NCBI GenBank assembly: GCA_002423675.1
Contig: DINM01000163.1
Coordinates: 6,174-18,397, forward strand
Source: Verrucomicrobia bacterium UBA5540
GTDB taxonomy: Bacteria; Verrucomicrobiota; Kiritimatiellia; Kiritimatiellales; Tichowtungiaceae
DNA: 12,224 nucleotides
Direction: 5' to 3'
In this document: positions 7,113-12,224 of the stretch, one piece after another
Layout: every line of letters begins with the position of its first letter
Numbering within the stretch: position 1 is the stretch's first letter
Translations under genes and position numbers: made by a program
The notes under the pieces: generated by a model
The model's input: only the letters and a program-made list of their open reading frames with translations
Told to the model about the DNA's origin: nothing
The model's database searches: none

Positions 7113-8024
7113 TTAGCGGGTAAAGCGACGAGTCAGCAACACTAGCAGGGTGCCAATCCCCAGCATGCTGATCGTTGCCGGTTCCGGTACAGCGGCTACA
7201 TCGTTCAGCGTAGTTCCGAACCGGAATTCATCCAACCGACCTCCGCCTGCCGTCACAGCATCAGCTCCGCCCTCTGATTGCACAACAAACGTTTTCAGGT
7301 TTGCCGCAGCACCAGTGTCGATATTATTAACACTCAATACCTGTGTCAGATTTGTTTCGCCCGCCTGAGCAATCCATCCGGTCAGAGTGTCGTTAGCTCC
7401 AGATGTATCCACATCCAGTCGCAAAACAATCATTTGCGTCTGCAGAGCCGTCGCGACGGTAAGAGCATCACCGAGGTGATAAGTATTTCCCGCAGCAAAA
7501 GCGGATAGATAAACATTCCCGCTACTGTCGGTGTTCATTCCGAGATGCAGACCGGAACCGACATTGAATGTGCTTGCGCCTATTGAGCCGATCAGCCCCA
7601 TTGCAATAGTTTCATTCGGATCCATAGCGTCAAGCGTGTGTATTGACACCAGCCCACTCATATAAAATGTAGATCCCGTCGGCACAGCCGCCAGTTCTCG
7701 AGAAACCTGTCGCCCGATTCCACCACCTCCCGGACGTACCGCCGCCATTCCACTTGCAGTACTGCCTTGAACCAGTGTATGAGTCAACGAATCGTAATCG
7801 CGCGGTTGAATCAGCGATGTTCCGATTGCCCATGGATTGCCCGTACTGAATCCTGTGTTGCCGGTCAGGTTGGTGGAATTCGGTGCGACATTAAAATTTA
7901 CAGAATTTACATAGTCCCCACCATTTCCAACCGAAAACGACTCCGAAGCAATCAGTGCTGCTGTCGTTTCCCGAGCAACCAAAGCCGCCAAAACCATTAC
8001 TGCTATTCCAATAATCTTATTCAT
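7113..8024 (-). CDS. PEP-CTERM sorting domain protein, paralogue B
   Basis: The 303-residue secreted protein is built like gene A: signal peptide about 1-22 (NK, hydrophobic run, ETTA), then ALIASESFSVGNGGDY, a Gly/Ser/Thr-rich beta-type region, and a tail with Pro-Glu-Pro at 280-282 (AAVPEPATISMLGIG), a hydrophobic helix and TRRFTR. It should be anchored or released through an exosortase encoded elsewhere. I chose ATG 8024 because it lines up with the start of gene A (MNKIIGIAVMVLA against MKKMIGIAGMVLA). An in-frame ATG at 8063 would add 13 residues, and neither start has a clear Shine-Dalgarno, so the 8063 start remains possible. A good promoter lies at 8089-8117 and a strong terminator follows. 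Similarity to gene A is strongest at the two ends and moderate in the middle. The function of the central domain is unknown. Confidence 0.85.
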   Translation of the reverse strand: MNKIIGIAVMVLAALVARETTAALIASESFSVGNGGDYVNSVNFNVAPNSTNLTGNTGFSTGNPWAIGTSLIQPRDYDSLTHTLVQGSTASGMAAVRPGGGGIGRQVSRELAAVPTGSTFYMSGLVSIHTLDAMDPNETIAMGLIGSIGASTFNVGSGLHLGMNTDSSGNVYLSAFAAGNTYHLGDALTVATALQTQMIVLRLDVDTSGANDTLTGWIAQAGETNLTQVLSVNNIDTGAAANLKTFVVQSEGGADAVTAGGGRLDEFRFGTTLNDVAAVPEPATISMLGIGTLLVLLTRRFTR

Positions 8025-8088
8025 TTTACGAGCGCCGTTGCTTATGCTTTTTTCTATATTCATGTTAAATATTTTTGTTGTTTTTTGA

Positions 8089-8117
8089 ATATTACAGCGA
8101 TTTCACCAATTGTTCAA
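8089..8117 (-). promoter_or_regulatory. Sigma-70-like promoter of PEP-CTERM gene B
   Basis: The minus strand has TTGAAC (8112-8117) and TAATAT (8089-8094) separated by 17 bases, close to the consensus. Transcription would begin near 8082, giving a short leader before ATG 8063 or about 58 bases before ATG 8024. The leader is A-rich and lacks a clear ribosome binding site. Confidence 0.55.
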
Positions 8118-8186
8118 TTGACGTTTTCTATTTTTGATTGACAAAAAAAGGATCATCTACGCCGGATTCATTGCAGGAAAACCTGA

Positions 8187-8410
8187 CGCGCGGAACGATC
8201 GGACTGGTTCCCCATCGACCAATCCGAAGTAAGTCCGGCTGTCCCGGTTGTGACCGACTTATTGGAAGTATCCGATCGGGATACATTGCTGTTATAATCC
8301 GATCTGTTTCCAGTCGAAAATGATTCCGACGCAATTAATACCGCAGGACGCTGACACCAGCATCCTGCCAACGAAGACTGCAGCAACTATACATGGAATG
8401 CTTTTTTCAT
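8187..8410 (-). pseudogene. Decayed N-terminal relic of a PEP-CTERM paralogue
   Basis: From ATG 8410 the minus strand reads MKKAFHV, then a TAG at codon 8 (8387-8389), and continues in the same frame to VLIASESFSTGNRSDY, NKSVTTGTAG and DWSMG. These match IIASESFSTGNGSDY, NKSITTGTTG and DWSIG of gene A. There a run of four C on the + strand (8210-8213), where three would keep frame, shifts the reading; the next frame continues GTSPIVPR against GTSLIVPR. Similarity ends after about 75 codons and the rest of the gene is missing. GGGGTG upstream may be the old ribosome binding site. It is closer to gene A than to gene B. The stretch 8118-8186 after the relic holds no feature I can name. Confidence 0.75.
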
Positions 8411-8423
8411 CACACCCCATCAT

Positions 8424-9137
8424 TTAGAGCTGGATGATGCGGATATTATCTATTGCACCTTCATATTCCTGAAACCGGAAATACAGTCCTTGCCACTTCG
8501 ATGCTCCGCTGTTTTTGGGGGATTTCATACCGAGTGTGAAGCCCCGTTTAGTCTGAGCCTTGTCAAAATACACCGGGCGGAAATCTCCTTCATCAAGGCA
8601 TTTGATTTCCATCGTGCCGATATCTGCACTCAAATCCAGGACACAGCGCATCCGATACCACTTTTTTCCGGATAGCGCGTACGGAACACCATCTTCATCC
8701 AATGCTTTTTCCTCTAGAGAATAGTTGTAATAAGAACGGGTAAATACATCGGCAGAAAGAGCCCCCATAACCAACGGCGGATTTTCGCCGGCATCGCCTA
8801 TCCCGAGCAACGCCGTGCCATATTCCGTCTTTACCATCAAATCAAACTCAACGGCAATTTTCGAGCCGTCCTGAATCCCAAACGGCTCAGGATTTGTATA
8901 CATTGCCAGATCATGCCGTTCGTCGACTTTTACCCCGTCGCTGGATATGACTTTGCCGATACCGGGAATTTCTTTGATAATTACTTTGCCTTCCGGGTTA
9001 CTCCAACCGCTGTTGTTCCCAACCAGTCCGGACGGCATATCGTCAAAATTCATGCTGAAAAGAACTTTTTCAGCCGCATGACAAATAAATGACGTAAAAA
9101 CAATCACCGCTATAATAATCCTGAACACGTTTTTCAT
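8424..9137 (-). CDS. Secreted beta-sandwich-like protein of unknown function (full-length copy)
   Basis: The 237-residue protein has a signal peptide (about 1-21: KNVFR, a hydrophobic run, CHA before AEK). The mature part starts EKVLFSMNFDDMPSGL and ends GAIDNIRIIQL, a start and end typical of concanavalin A-like/LamG-type domains (a 'FDD' opening and an 'IDNI+I' closing strand). I see no catalytic motif; a glycan-binding role is a guess. ATG 9137 is preceded by GAGGAAGAGGGAA at good spacing; an earlier in-frame GTG at 9170 has no such site. It is 67 bases after the GH130 gene with no strong terminator between, so the two are probably co-transcribed. Bases 8838-9071 are repeated almost exactly at 10259-10492 in a truncated paralogue upstream of GH130. 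No clear terminator follows its stop; the N-terminal PEP-CTERM relic begins 13 bases downstream. Confidence 0.8.
   Translation of the reverse strand: MKNVFRIIIAVIVFTSFICHAAEKVLFSMNFDDMPSGLVGNNSGWSNPEGKVIIKEIPGIGKVISSDGVKVDERHDLAMYTNPEPFGIQDGSKIAVEFDLMVKTEYGTALLGIGDAGENPPLVMGALSADVFTRSYYNYSLEEKALDEDGVPYALSGKKWYRMRCVLDLSADIGTMEIKCLDEGDFRPVYFDKAQTKRGFTLGMKSPKNSGASKWQGLYFRFQEYEGAIDNIRIIQL
8838..9071. repeat. Direct repeat copy 1 (234 bp) flanking the GH130 gene
   Basis: Bases 8838-9071 match 10259-10492 without gaps (constant offset of 1421) and with about seven mismatches counted by eye, roughly 97% identity. The repeat covers codons for the first part of the mature secreted protein and stops at the signal peptide boundary. 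It is in the same orientation as copy 2. Confidence 0.9.
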
Positions 9138-9204
9138 TTCCCTCTTCCTCTCATAATTTTCGGACATCACAAGACATCCGTATGCTATTTTGTAGCCGCG
9201 ACCC

Positions 9205-10233
9205 CTACTCCCCGGGACAAGAAATCAAATAATCCATCAAGTCATCCAATTTGCAGGTAGCCACACCGCAGTGTATGTCTCCACCGCCGTAGTAAACGAA
9301 GAGTGTCCCGTCAACCACAACATTCCCGCACGGGAACACCACGCCGTTGTAATAGCCCTTGGTTTCCCACTCTTTTTCAGGTTGAAAAATCCAGTCGCGA
9401 GTACGATGAGTAACGATCGAAGGGTTGTCGAGGTCAAGCAACATGGCCCCGATCCTGTAATATTTATCTGAACCGACTGAATGATAGAGAGTCAACCAAC
9501 CGTCATCGGTCTTCAGCGGCGGCGCAGAACCCCCTATTTTGAGACCTTCCCAATCGTACTTGGCCTGCGCGAGAAGTTTGAGACTTTTGGGTTCGAGCAA
9601 ATCATCGCTAAACGCGATCCACATGGCCGGTTCAGAATTTTCAAATCCTTGGCCGCACCATTCTATCGGACGGTGAAGCGTTACAAATTTTCCTTTCACC
9701 TTTTCGGGAAAGAGAATGACATCCCTATCATCGCACCGGGGATCAGTCAACAGTCCGGCGCGTGTCCATGTTTTTAAATCTGTCGAAATCGCCAATCCGG
9801 TTGATGTGAGATTGAAACGCAGCTTTCGCGGAAAATATTCCGGCGGATTTTCCGGCCGGTAAGATCGGTTGTTTTCATTCTTCCAGTACTGGCGCATGTA
9901 AATCGGCCGGCAGGCATACGTGAGAAAATAGTGTTCGCCGAACTTCACCAACCGAGGATCTTCGACTCCTGCCATATCAAACCCGTCAGCAGACGGTCCG
10001 AATACCGGCTGGTCAGATACCCGTTCAAACCGGTATCCATCCCTGCTCTTTGCCAGCCCAAAGAAAATACGGTGCTCAATATCATTTCCAGCAGCACGAT
10101 AGAGCATCCAGAACTCGCCAGTCTGCTGCTCATACCAGACAGCCGGATTTGTTGTCACCAGACTTTCCCATTCCGATTCCGGATTCGGACTTAGAATCGG
10201 ATTGCCTATATAACGCTCCAGCTTAATCCCCAT
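9205..10233 (-). CDS. GH130-family beta-mannoside phosphorylase/glycosidase
   Basis: The 342-residue protein has no signal peptide and should work in the cytoplasm. It has the signatures of glycoside hydrolase family 130, whose members mostly phosphorolyse (some hydrolyse) beta-mannosides: GNPILSPNPESEWES (10-24), GVEDPRL (89-95, holding the conserved Asp92 expected to act in catalysis), DRDVILFPEKVKGKF (169-183), LHRP (186-189), WEGLKIGGSAPP (228-239), LYHSV (249-253) and YYGGGDIHCGVAT (314-326). The family length is normal. ATG 10233 was chosen because AAGGAG (10240-10245) precedes it and the protein then opens with the conserved strand. A longer in-frame reading to 10335 runs through the paralogue repeat and is not supported. 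I cannot decide between phosphorylase and hydrolase or name the linkage. It lies downstream of the truncated secreted-protein gene and upstream of the full-length one. Confidence 0.88.
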   Translation of the reverse strand: MGIKLERYIGNPILSPNPESEWESLVTTNPAVWYEQQTGEFWMLYRAAGNDIEHRIFFGLAKSRDGYRFERVSDQPVFGPSADGFDMAGVEDPRLVKFGEHYFLTYACRPIYMRQYWKNENNRSYRPENPPEYFPRKLRFNLTSTGLAISTDLKTWTRAGLLTDPRCDDRDVILFPEKVKGKFVTLHRPIEWCGQGFENSEPAMWIAFSDDLLEPKSLKLLAQAKYDWEGLKIGGSAPPLKTDDGWLTLYHSVGSDKYYRIGAMLLDLDNPSIVTHRTRDWIFQPEKEWETKGYYNGVVFPCGNVVVDGTLFVYYGGGDIHCGVATCKLDDLMDYLISCPGE

Positions 10234-10239
10234 CGGAAT

Positions 10240-10245
10240 CTCCTT
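10240..10245 (-). promoter_or_regulatory. Ribosome binding site of GH130, overlapping the upstream stop codon
   Basis: The minus strand reads TTTTAAGGAGATTCCGATG. The TAA (10244-10246) ends the truncated upstream reading frame and its bases are part of the AAGGAG that serves ATG 10233. This supports translational coupling and fixes the GH130 start. Confidence 0.75.
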
Positions 10246-10558
10246 AAAACCATGCGTACAAATCAAACTCAACGGCAATTTTCGAGCCGACCCGAATCCC
10301 AAACGGCTCAGGATTTGTATACATTGCCAGATCATGCCGTTCGTCGGCTTTTACTCCGTCGCTGGATATAACTTTGCCGATACCGGGAATTTCTCTGATA
10401 ATTACTTTGCCTTCCGGGTTACTCCAACCGCTGTTGTTCCCAACCAGTCCGGGCGGCATATCGTCAAAATTCATGCTGAAAAGAACTTTTTCTTCCGCGC
10501 GGCCCGCCATGGAAACTGTTAATGCCATCATTCCGATTAAAACCACTTTCGATTTCAT
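10244..10558 (-). CDS. Truncated paralogue of the secreted beta-sandwich-like protein
   Basis: This 104-residue reading frame has its own signal peptide (about 1-22: MKSKVVLIG, hydrophobic run, AGRA), then EKVLFSMNFDDMPPGL and a sequence nearly identical to the first 78 mature residues of the protein at 8424-9137. It breaks off at VEFDL and ends with AWF and TAA. At the break the DNA changes abruptly from the repeat to the leader of the GH130 gene. About 60% of the full protein is missing, so it is probably non-functional as a protein, but it keeps a promoter (10590-10617) and may now act as a leader reading frame for GH130. No clear Shine-Dalgarno is seen before ATG 10558. Whether a stable peptide is made cannot be told. 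Confidence 0.6.
   Translation of the reverse strand: MKSKVVLIGMMALTVSMAGRAEEKVLFSMNFDDMPPGLVGNNSGWSNPEGKVIIREIPGIGKVISSDGVKADERHDLAMYTNPEPFGIRVGSKIAVEFDLYAWF
10259..10492. repeat. Direct repeat copy 2 (234 bp) flanking the GH130 gene
   Basis: This is the partner of 8838-9071. The left edge (10259) is where the truncated gene loses similarity. The right edge (10492) is just inside the mature coding part, so the signal peptide codons on each side of the repeats are not related. Confidence 0.9.
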
Positions 10559-10589
10559 GCAATTTCTGCCGCACACTTTGATTACACCC

Positions 10590-10617
10590 GTTATAACACA
10601 TGGCTTCGAAAGGTCAA
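10590..10617 (-). promoter_or_regulatory. Sigma-70-like promoter for the truncated gene and GH130
   Basis: The minus strand shows TTGACC (10612-10617), a 16-base spacer and TATAAC (10590-10595), about 32 bases before ATG 10558. It is the best promoter match in the right half and probably drives the truncated frame, GH130 and the full-length paralogue as one transcript. The -10 lies in GTTATAACGGGT, also found at 6497-6508. Confidence 0.6.
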
Positions 10618-10701
10618 TTCTCTTTTCTGGTTTTAAAATCCTCCGAACTGAAACCATCCTCCCGTCACATCATCGACAGGAACGGATTTAAAAGTCGTGA
10701 A

Positions 10702-10727
10702 CCGCCGGGAACATCCCCTCCCGGCGG
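10702..10727 (-). terminator. Likely terminator after the LamG protein gene
   Basis: A 9-bp perfect stem (CCGCCGGGA at 10702-10710 with TCCCGGCGG at 10719-10727) closes an 8-base loop just past the stop of the gene ending at 10739. On the minus strand the T-run (CTTTTAAA) begins some ten bases after the stem, so efficiency is uncertain. Confidence 0.6.
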
Positions 10728-10738
10728 ACTCTTCCTTA

Positions 10739-12224
10739 CTATAGTCCGGAGATTTCCTCCGCTGACAAAGCGCGATTAAAGACCTTCACATCATCCATCC
10801 GGCCCTTCCAGTTCCGCGTGGATGCATCCGGATCGGCTCCCAATGTAAGAGTACTTAGATCAAGTGTAGTATCCGTAATTGCTGCACTCCCAAGCAGGGT
10901 GCCGTTGTGATAAGCCAGACGCGCATTTCCACTGCGAACCAGAACCAAATGGTGGTAGTTACCGTCATTAATGTTCAGGTTGTACCAGGCTCCGGCATCA
11001 ATCATGAAATAGACCTGCCCATTATATATACCGTCGCGACCCATTAGTATACCGACGGCTTTGTCGCTGATATCATTACCGGCATAGACAATCGGACGCC
11101 AGTAACTGCCCCCGGACGTCTGGGGTTCTTCACACTTCACATACAGAGAAATGGTAAAATTACCGGTATCACTAAGATCCAGCGATGTCAGAACGGCATC
11201 ATCAATGCCATCTAGTTTGATCGCGGCGGTTCCTTCAATGCAATTGGTGGTGTAGACACCGCCGGATTTGGTGGCTGTGTTATATCCGGACCAGTCCTGT
11301 ACGCTTGAATCAAACTTCCACCAGCCCTGCAGGTCGGCGATCTGCGACAGACTGGCGATTCCCGATTCCGACAGTGCCCGGTTGAATACCCGCAGATCAT
11401 CCATCCGTCCACTCCAGCGGCGAGAAGACTGATCAAGGTCAAGGTCCGCTCCAATCGTAAAGTCATCCAGATCCAGTGTGGTATCGATAATGGCTGAGCT
11501 TCCCAGCAGGGTTCCGTTATGATAGGCCTTGCGGGTATTGCCCTCACGAACCAGTGCCAGGTGGTGATAGTTCCCGTCATTGATGTTAACGTTGTACCAG
11601 GTTCCGTCGTCAATCCGGAAATTAACCCATCCATTATAAAACCCGTCTCTCCCCATCAGCAGGCCGACCGCTTTGTCGTCTATATTATTTCCAGCATAGA
11701 CAATCGGCCGATAGACACTCCCTCCCGCCGTCTGATTCGTCAGGCATTTCACATTCAGTGCAATCGTAAAATCACCGGTACTGTTCAAACGAAGCGGTGT
11801 AGAAACGTAATCATCTACACCATCAAGTCCCAGTGCATTCGATCCTTCAACCTTGAGGGTCGAATAATACCCGCCAGATTTCGTACCGTCGTTGTATCCT
11901 GCCCAGTCATACACCTCGTCATTGAACTTCCACCAGGCCAATGCATCACTTACCTGTGAATACAGATTATTCATATCGTAGAGCGCCGTCATTGTGTCGC
12001 TCATTCCATCCTCATGGTATCCCTGCCCGATGAAAGCCCGTGCATTGTACGATCCGGCCGCAACAACGGTTCCGCCGCCGCCGCGCACCGTCACCCCGTT
12101 CTTGGCAACCTCAACACTGATGTCGGTCCAGGTATTTGCGCTGTGGGTGCACAGCGTCGGATAAGTATAAATTCCGGTCCGGCGAATACGCACACAGCCG
12201 TTATCGGGCAACTCGACCCGCAGG
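10739..12224 (-). CDS. Large LamG-domain protein, 3' part (two tandem LamG domains; 5' end outside window)
   Basis: The frame is open to the window edge, so at least 494 codons belong to a longer protein. The first visible part (LRVELPDNG, RAFIGQGYHEDG, LYDMNNLYSQV) is a beta module like the C-terminal module of the protein at 1685-3994. Two LamG/concanavalin-like domains follow, each starting with WWKF, passing GLDGVDDYV or KLDGIDDAV, IVYAGN, GLLMGRDG, NINDGNYHHLALVR and YHNGTLLGS, and closing with GRMDDLRVFNRALS or GRMDDVKVFNRALS. The protein ends right after the second domain. Such domains usually bind carbohydrate or act as spacers in large secreted proteins; any catalytic part would lie upstream of the visible region. 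A hairpin terminator follows. The domain type is well supported; the role is not known. Confidence 0.85.
   Translation of the reverse strand, partial: LRVELPDNGCVRIRRTGIYTYPTLCTHSANTWTDISVEVAKNGVTVRGGGGTVVAAGSYNARAFIGQGYHEDGMSDTMTALYDMNNLYSQVSDALAWWKFNDEVYDWAGYNDGTKSGGYYSTLKVEGSNALGLDGVDDYVSTPLRLNSTGDFTIALNVKCLTNQTAGGSVYRPIVYAGNNIDDKAVGLLMGRDGFYNGWVNFRIDDGTWYNVNINDGNYHHLALVREGNTRKAYHNGTLLGSSAIIDTTLDLDDFTIGADLDLDQSSRRWSGRMDDLRVFNRALSESGIASLSQIADLQGWWKFDSSVQDWSGYNTATKSGGVYTTNCIEGTAAIKLDGIDDAVLTSLDLSDTGNFTISLYVKCEEPQTSGGSYWRPIVYAGNDISDKAVGILMGRDGIYNGQVYFMIDAGAWYNLNINDGNYHHLVLVRSGNARLAYHNGTLLGSAAITDTTLDLSTLTLGADPDASTRNWKGRMDDVKVFNRALSAEEISGL
10742..11941 (-). repeat. Tandem internal duplication encoding two LamG domains
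   Basis: Two coding repeats (about 11345-11941 and 10742-11332) are offset by 609 bases, or 203 codons from WWKF to WWKF. Long blocks match closely at the protein level (for example IVYAGN, then DKAVG, LMGRDG, INDGNYHHL, YHNGTLLGS), while DNA identity is clearly lower than in the 234-bp repeat, so this duplication is older. Confidence 0.85.

Noticed and set aside
6557..8410. Gene B inserted into a single older PEP-CTERM gene, splitting it in two relics
   Set aside because: The upstream relic is closest to gene A and the downstream relic is closest to gene B, so they do not look like halves of the same gene. A chimeric parent cannot be fully excluded.
10234..10335. N-terminal extension of GH130 to 10335
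   Set aside because: The extra codons read the paralogue repeat in another frame. The AAGGAG at 10240-10245 and the conserved family start both point to ATG 10233.
8838..10492. Direct repeats as ends of a transposon or integron-like unit
   Set aside because: The repeats are coding, carry no terminal inverted repeats, and no transposase or integrase is present; duplication or gene conversion explains them better.

Overview
The window looks like a carbohydrate-processing region from a bacterium of the Planctomycetes-Verrucomicrobia-Chlamydiae group, most likely a Kiritimatiellota or close relative. This is inference: it rests on the mix of a GDSL/SASA-type acetylesterase, a sialidase-like propeller, LamG-type domains, a GH130 enzyme and small PEP-CTERM proteins that share a secretion signal, a style common in that group. 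There is no rRNA, marker gene or plasmid gene to prove it. I see no tRNA, CRISPR array, insertion sequence or phage gene.

Left half (1-5490, + strand): a tightly packed operon with gaps of 1 to 13 bases. In order it holds the 3' end of a LamG-like protein, a secreted acetylesterase of the SASA family, a secreted 769-residue sialidase-like propeller with LamG-like and C-terminal beta modules, a secreted NodB-type (CE4) polysaccharide deacetylase, and a cytoplasmic xylose-isomerase-like TIM-barrel protein. It ends in a strong hairpin terminator (5512-5541) shared with the convergent gene. Together these genes suggest deacetylation and trimming of an acetylated glycan outside the cytoplasm, then isomerisation of a released sugar inside. 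The substrate cannot be read from the sequence.

Middle (5568-8410, - strand): a small family of PEP-CTERM surface or exopolysaccharide-associated proteins. Two copies are intact (5568-6467 and 7113-8024) and each is followed by a related CTCCGGAGGAA-type terminator. Two more are decayed: a C-terminal relic at 6557-6972 with two nonsense codons and frameshifts, and an N-terminal relic at 8187-8410 with a nonsense codon at codon 8 and a one-base frameshift.

Right (8424-10617, - strand): a cytoplasmic GH130 family glycoside phosphorylase/hydrolase sits between two copies of a secreted beta-sandwich-like protein. One copy is full length (8424-9137). The other is cut after 104 codons (10244-10558) and carries the promoter and the stop codon that lead into the GH130 gene. 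The copies share a 234-bp direct repeat with about seven mismatches that starts exactly after the signal peptide; the signal peptides are the same length but unrelated.

Far right (10739-12224, - strand): the 3' part of a large protein with two tandem LamG domains. Its upstream module is recognisably the same as the C-terminal module of the sialidase-like protein at 1685-3994, so the two clusters share building blocks. I did not find a clearly new defence or mobile system; the most unusual features are the duplication, mosaicism and decay of small secreted protein families around glycan enzymes.
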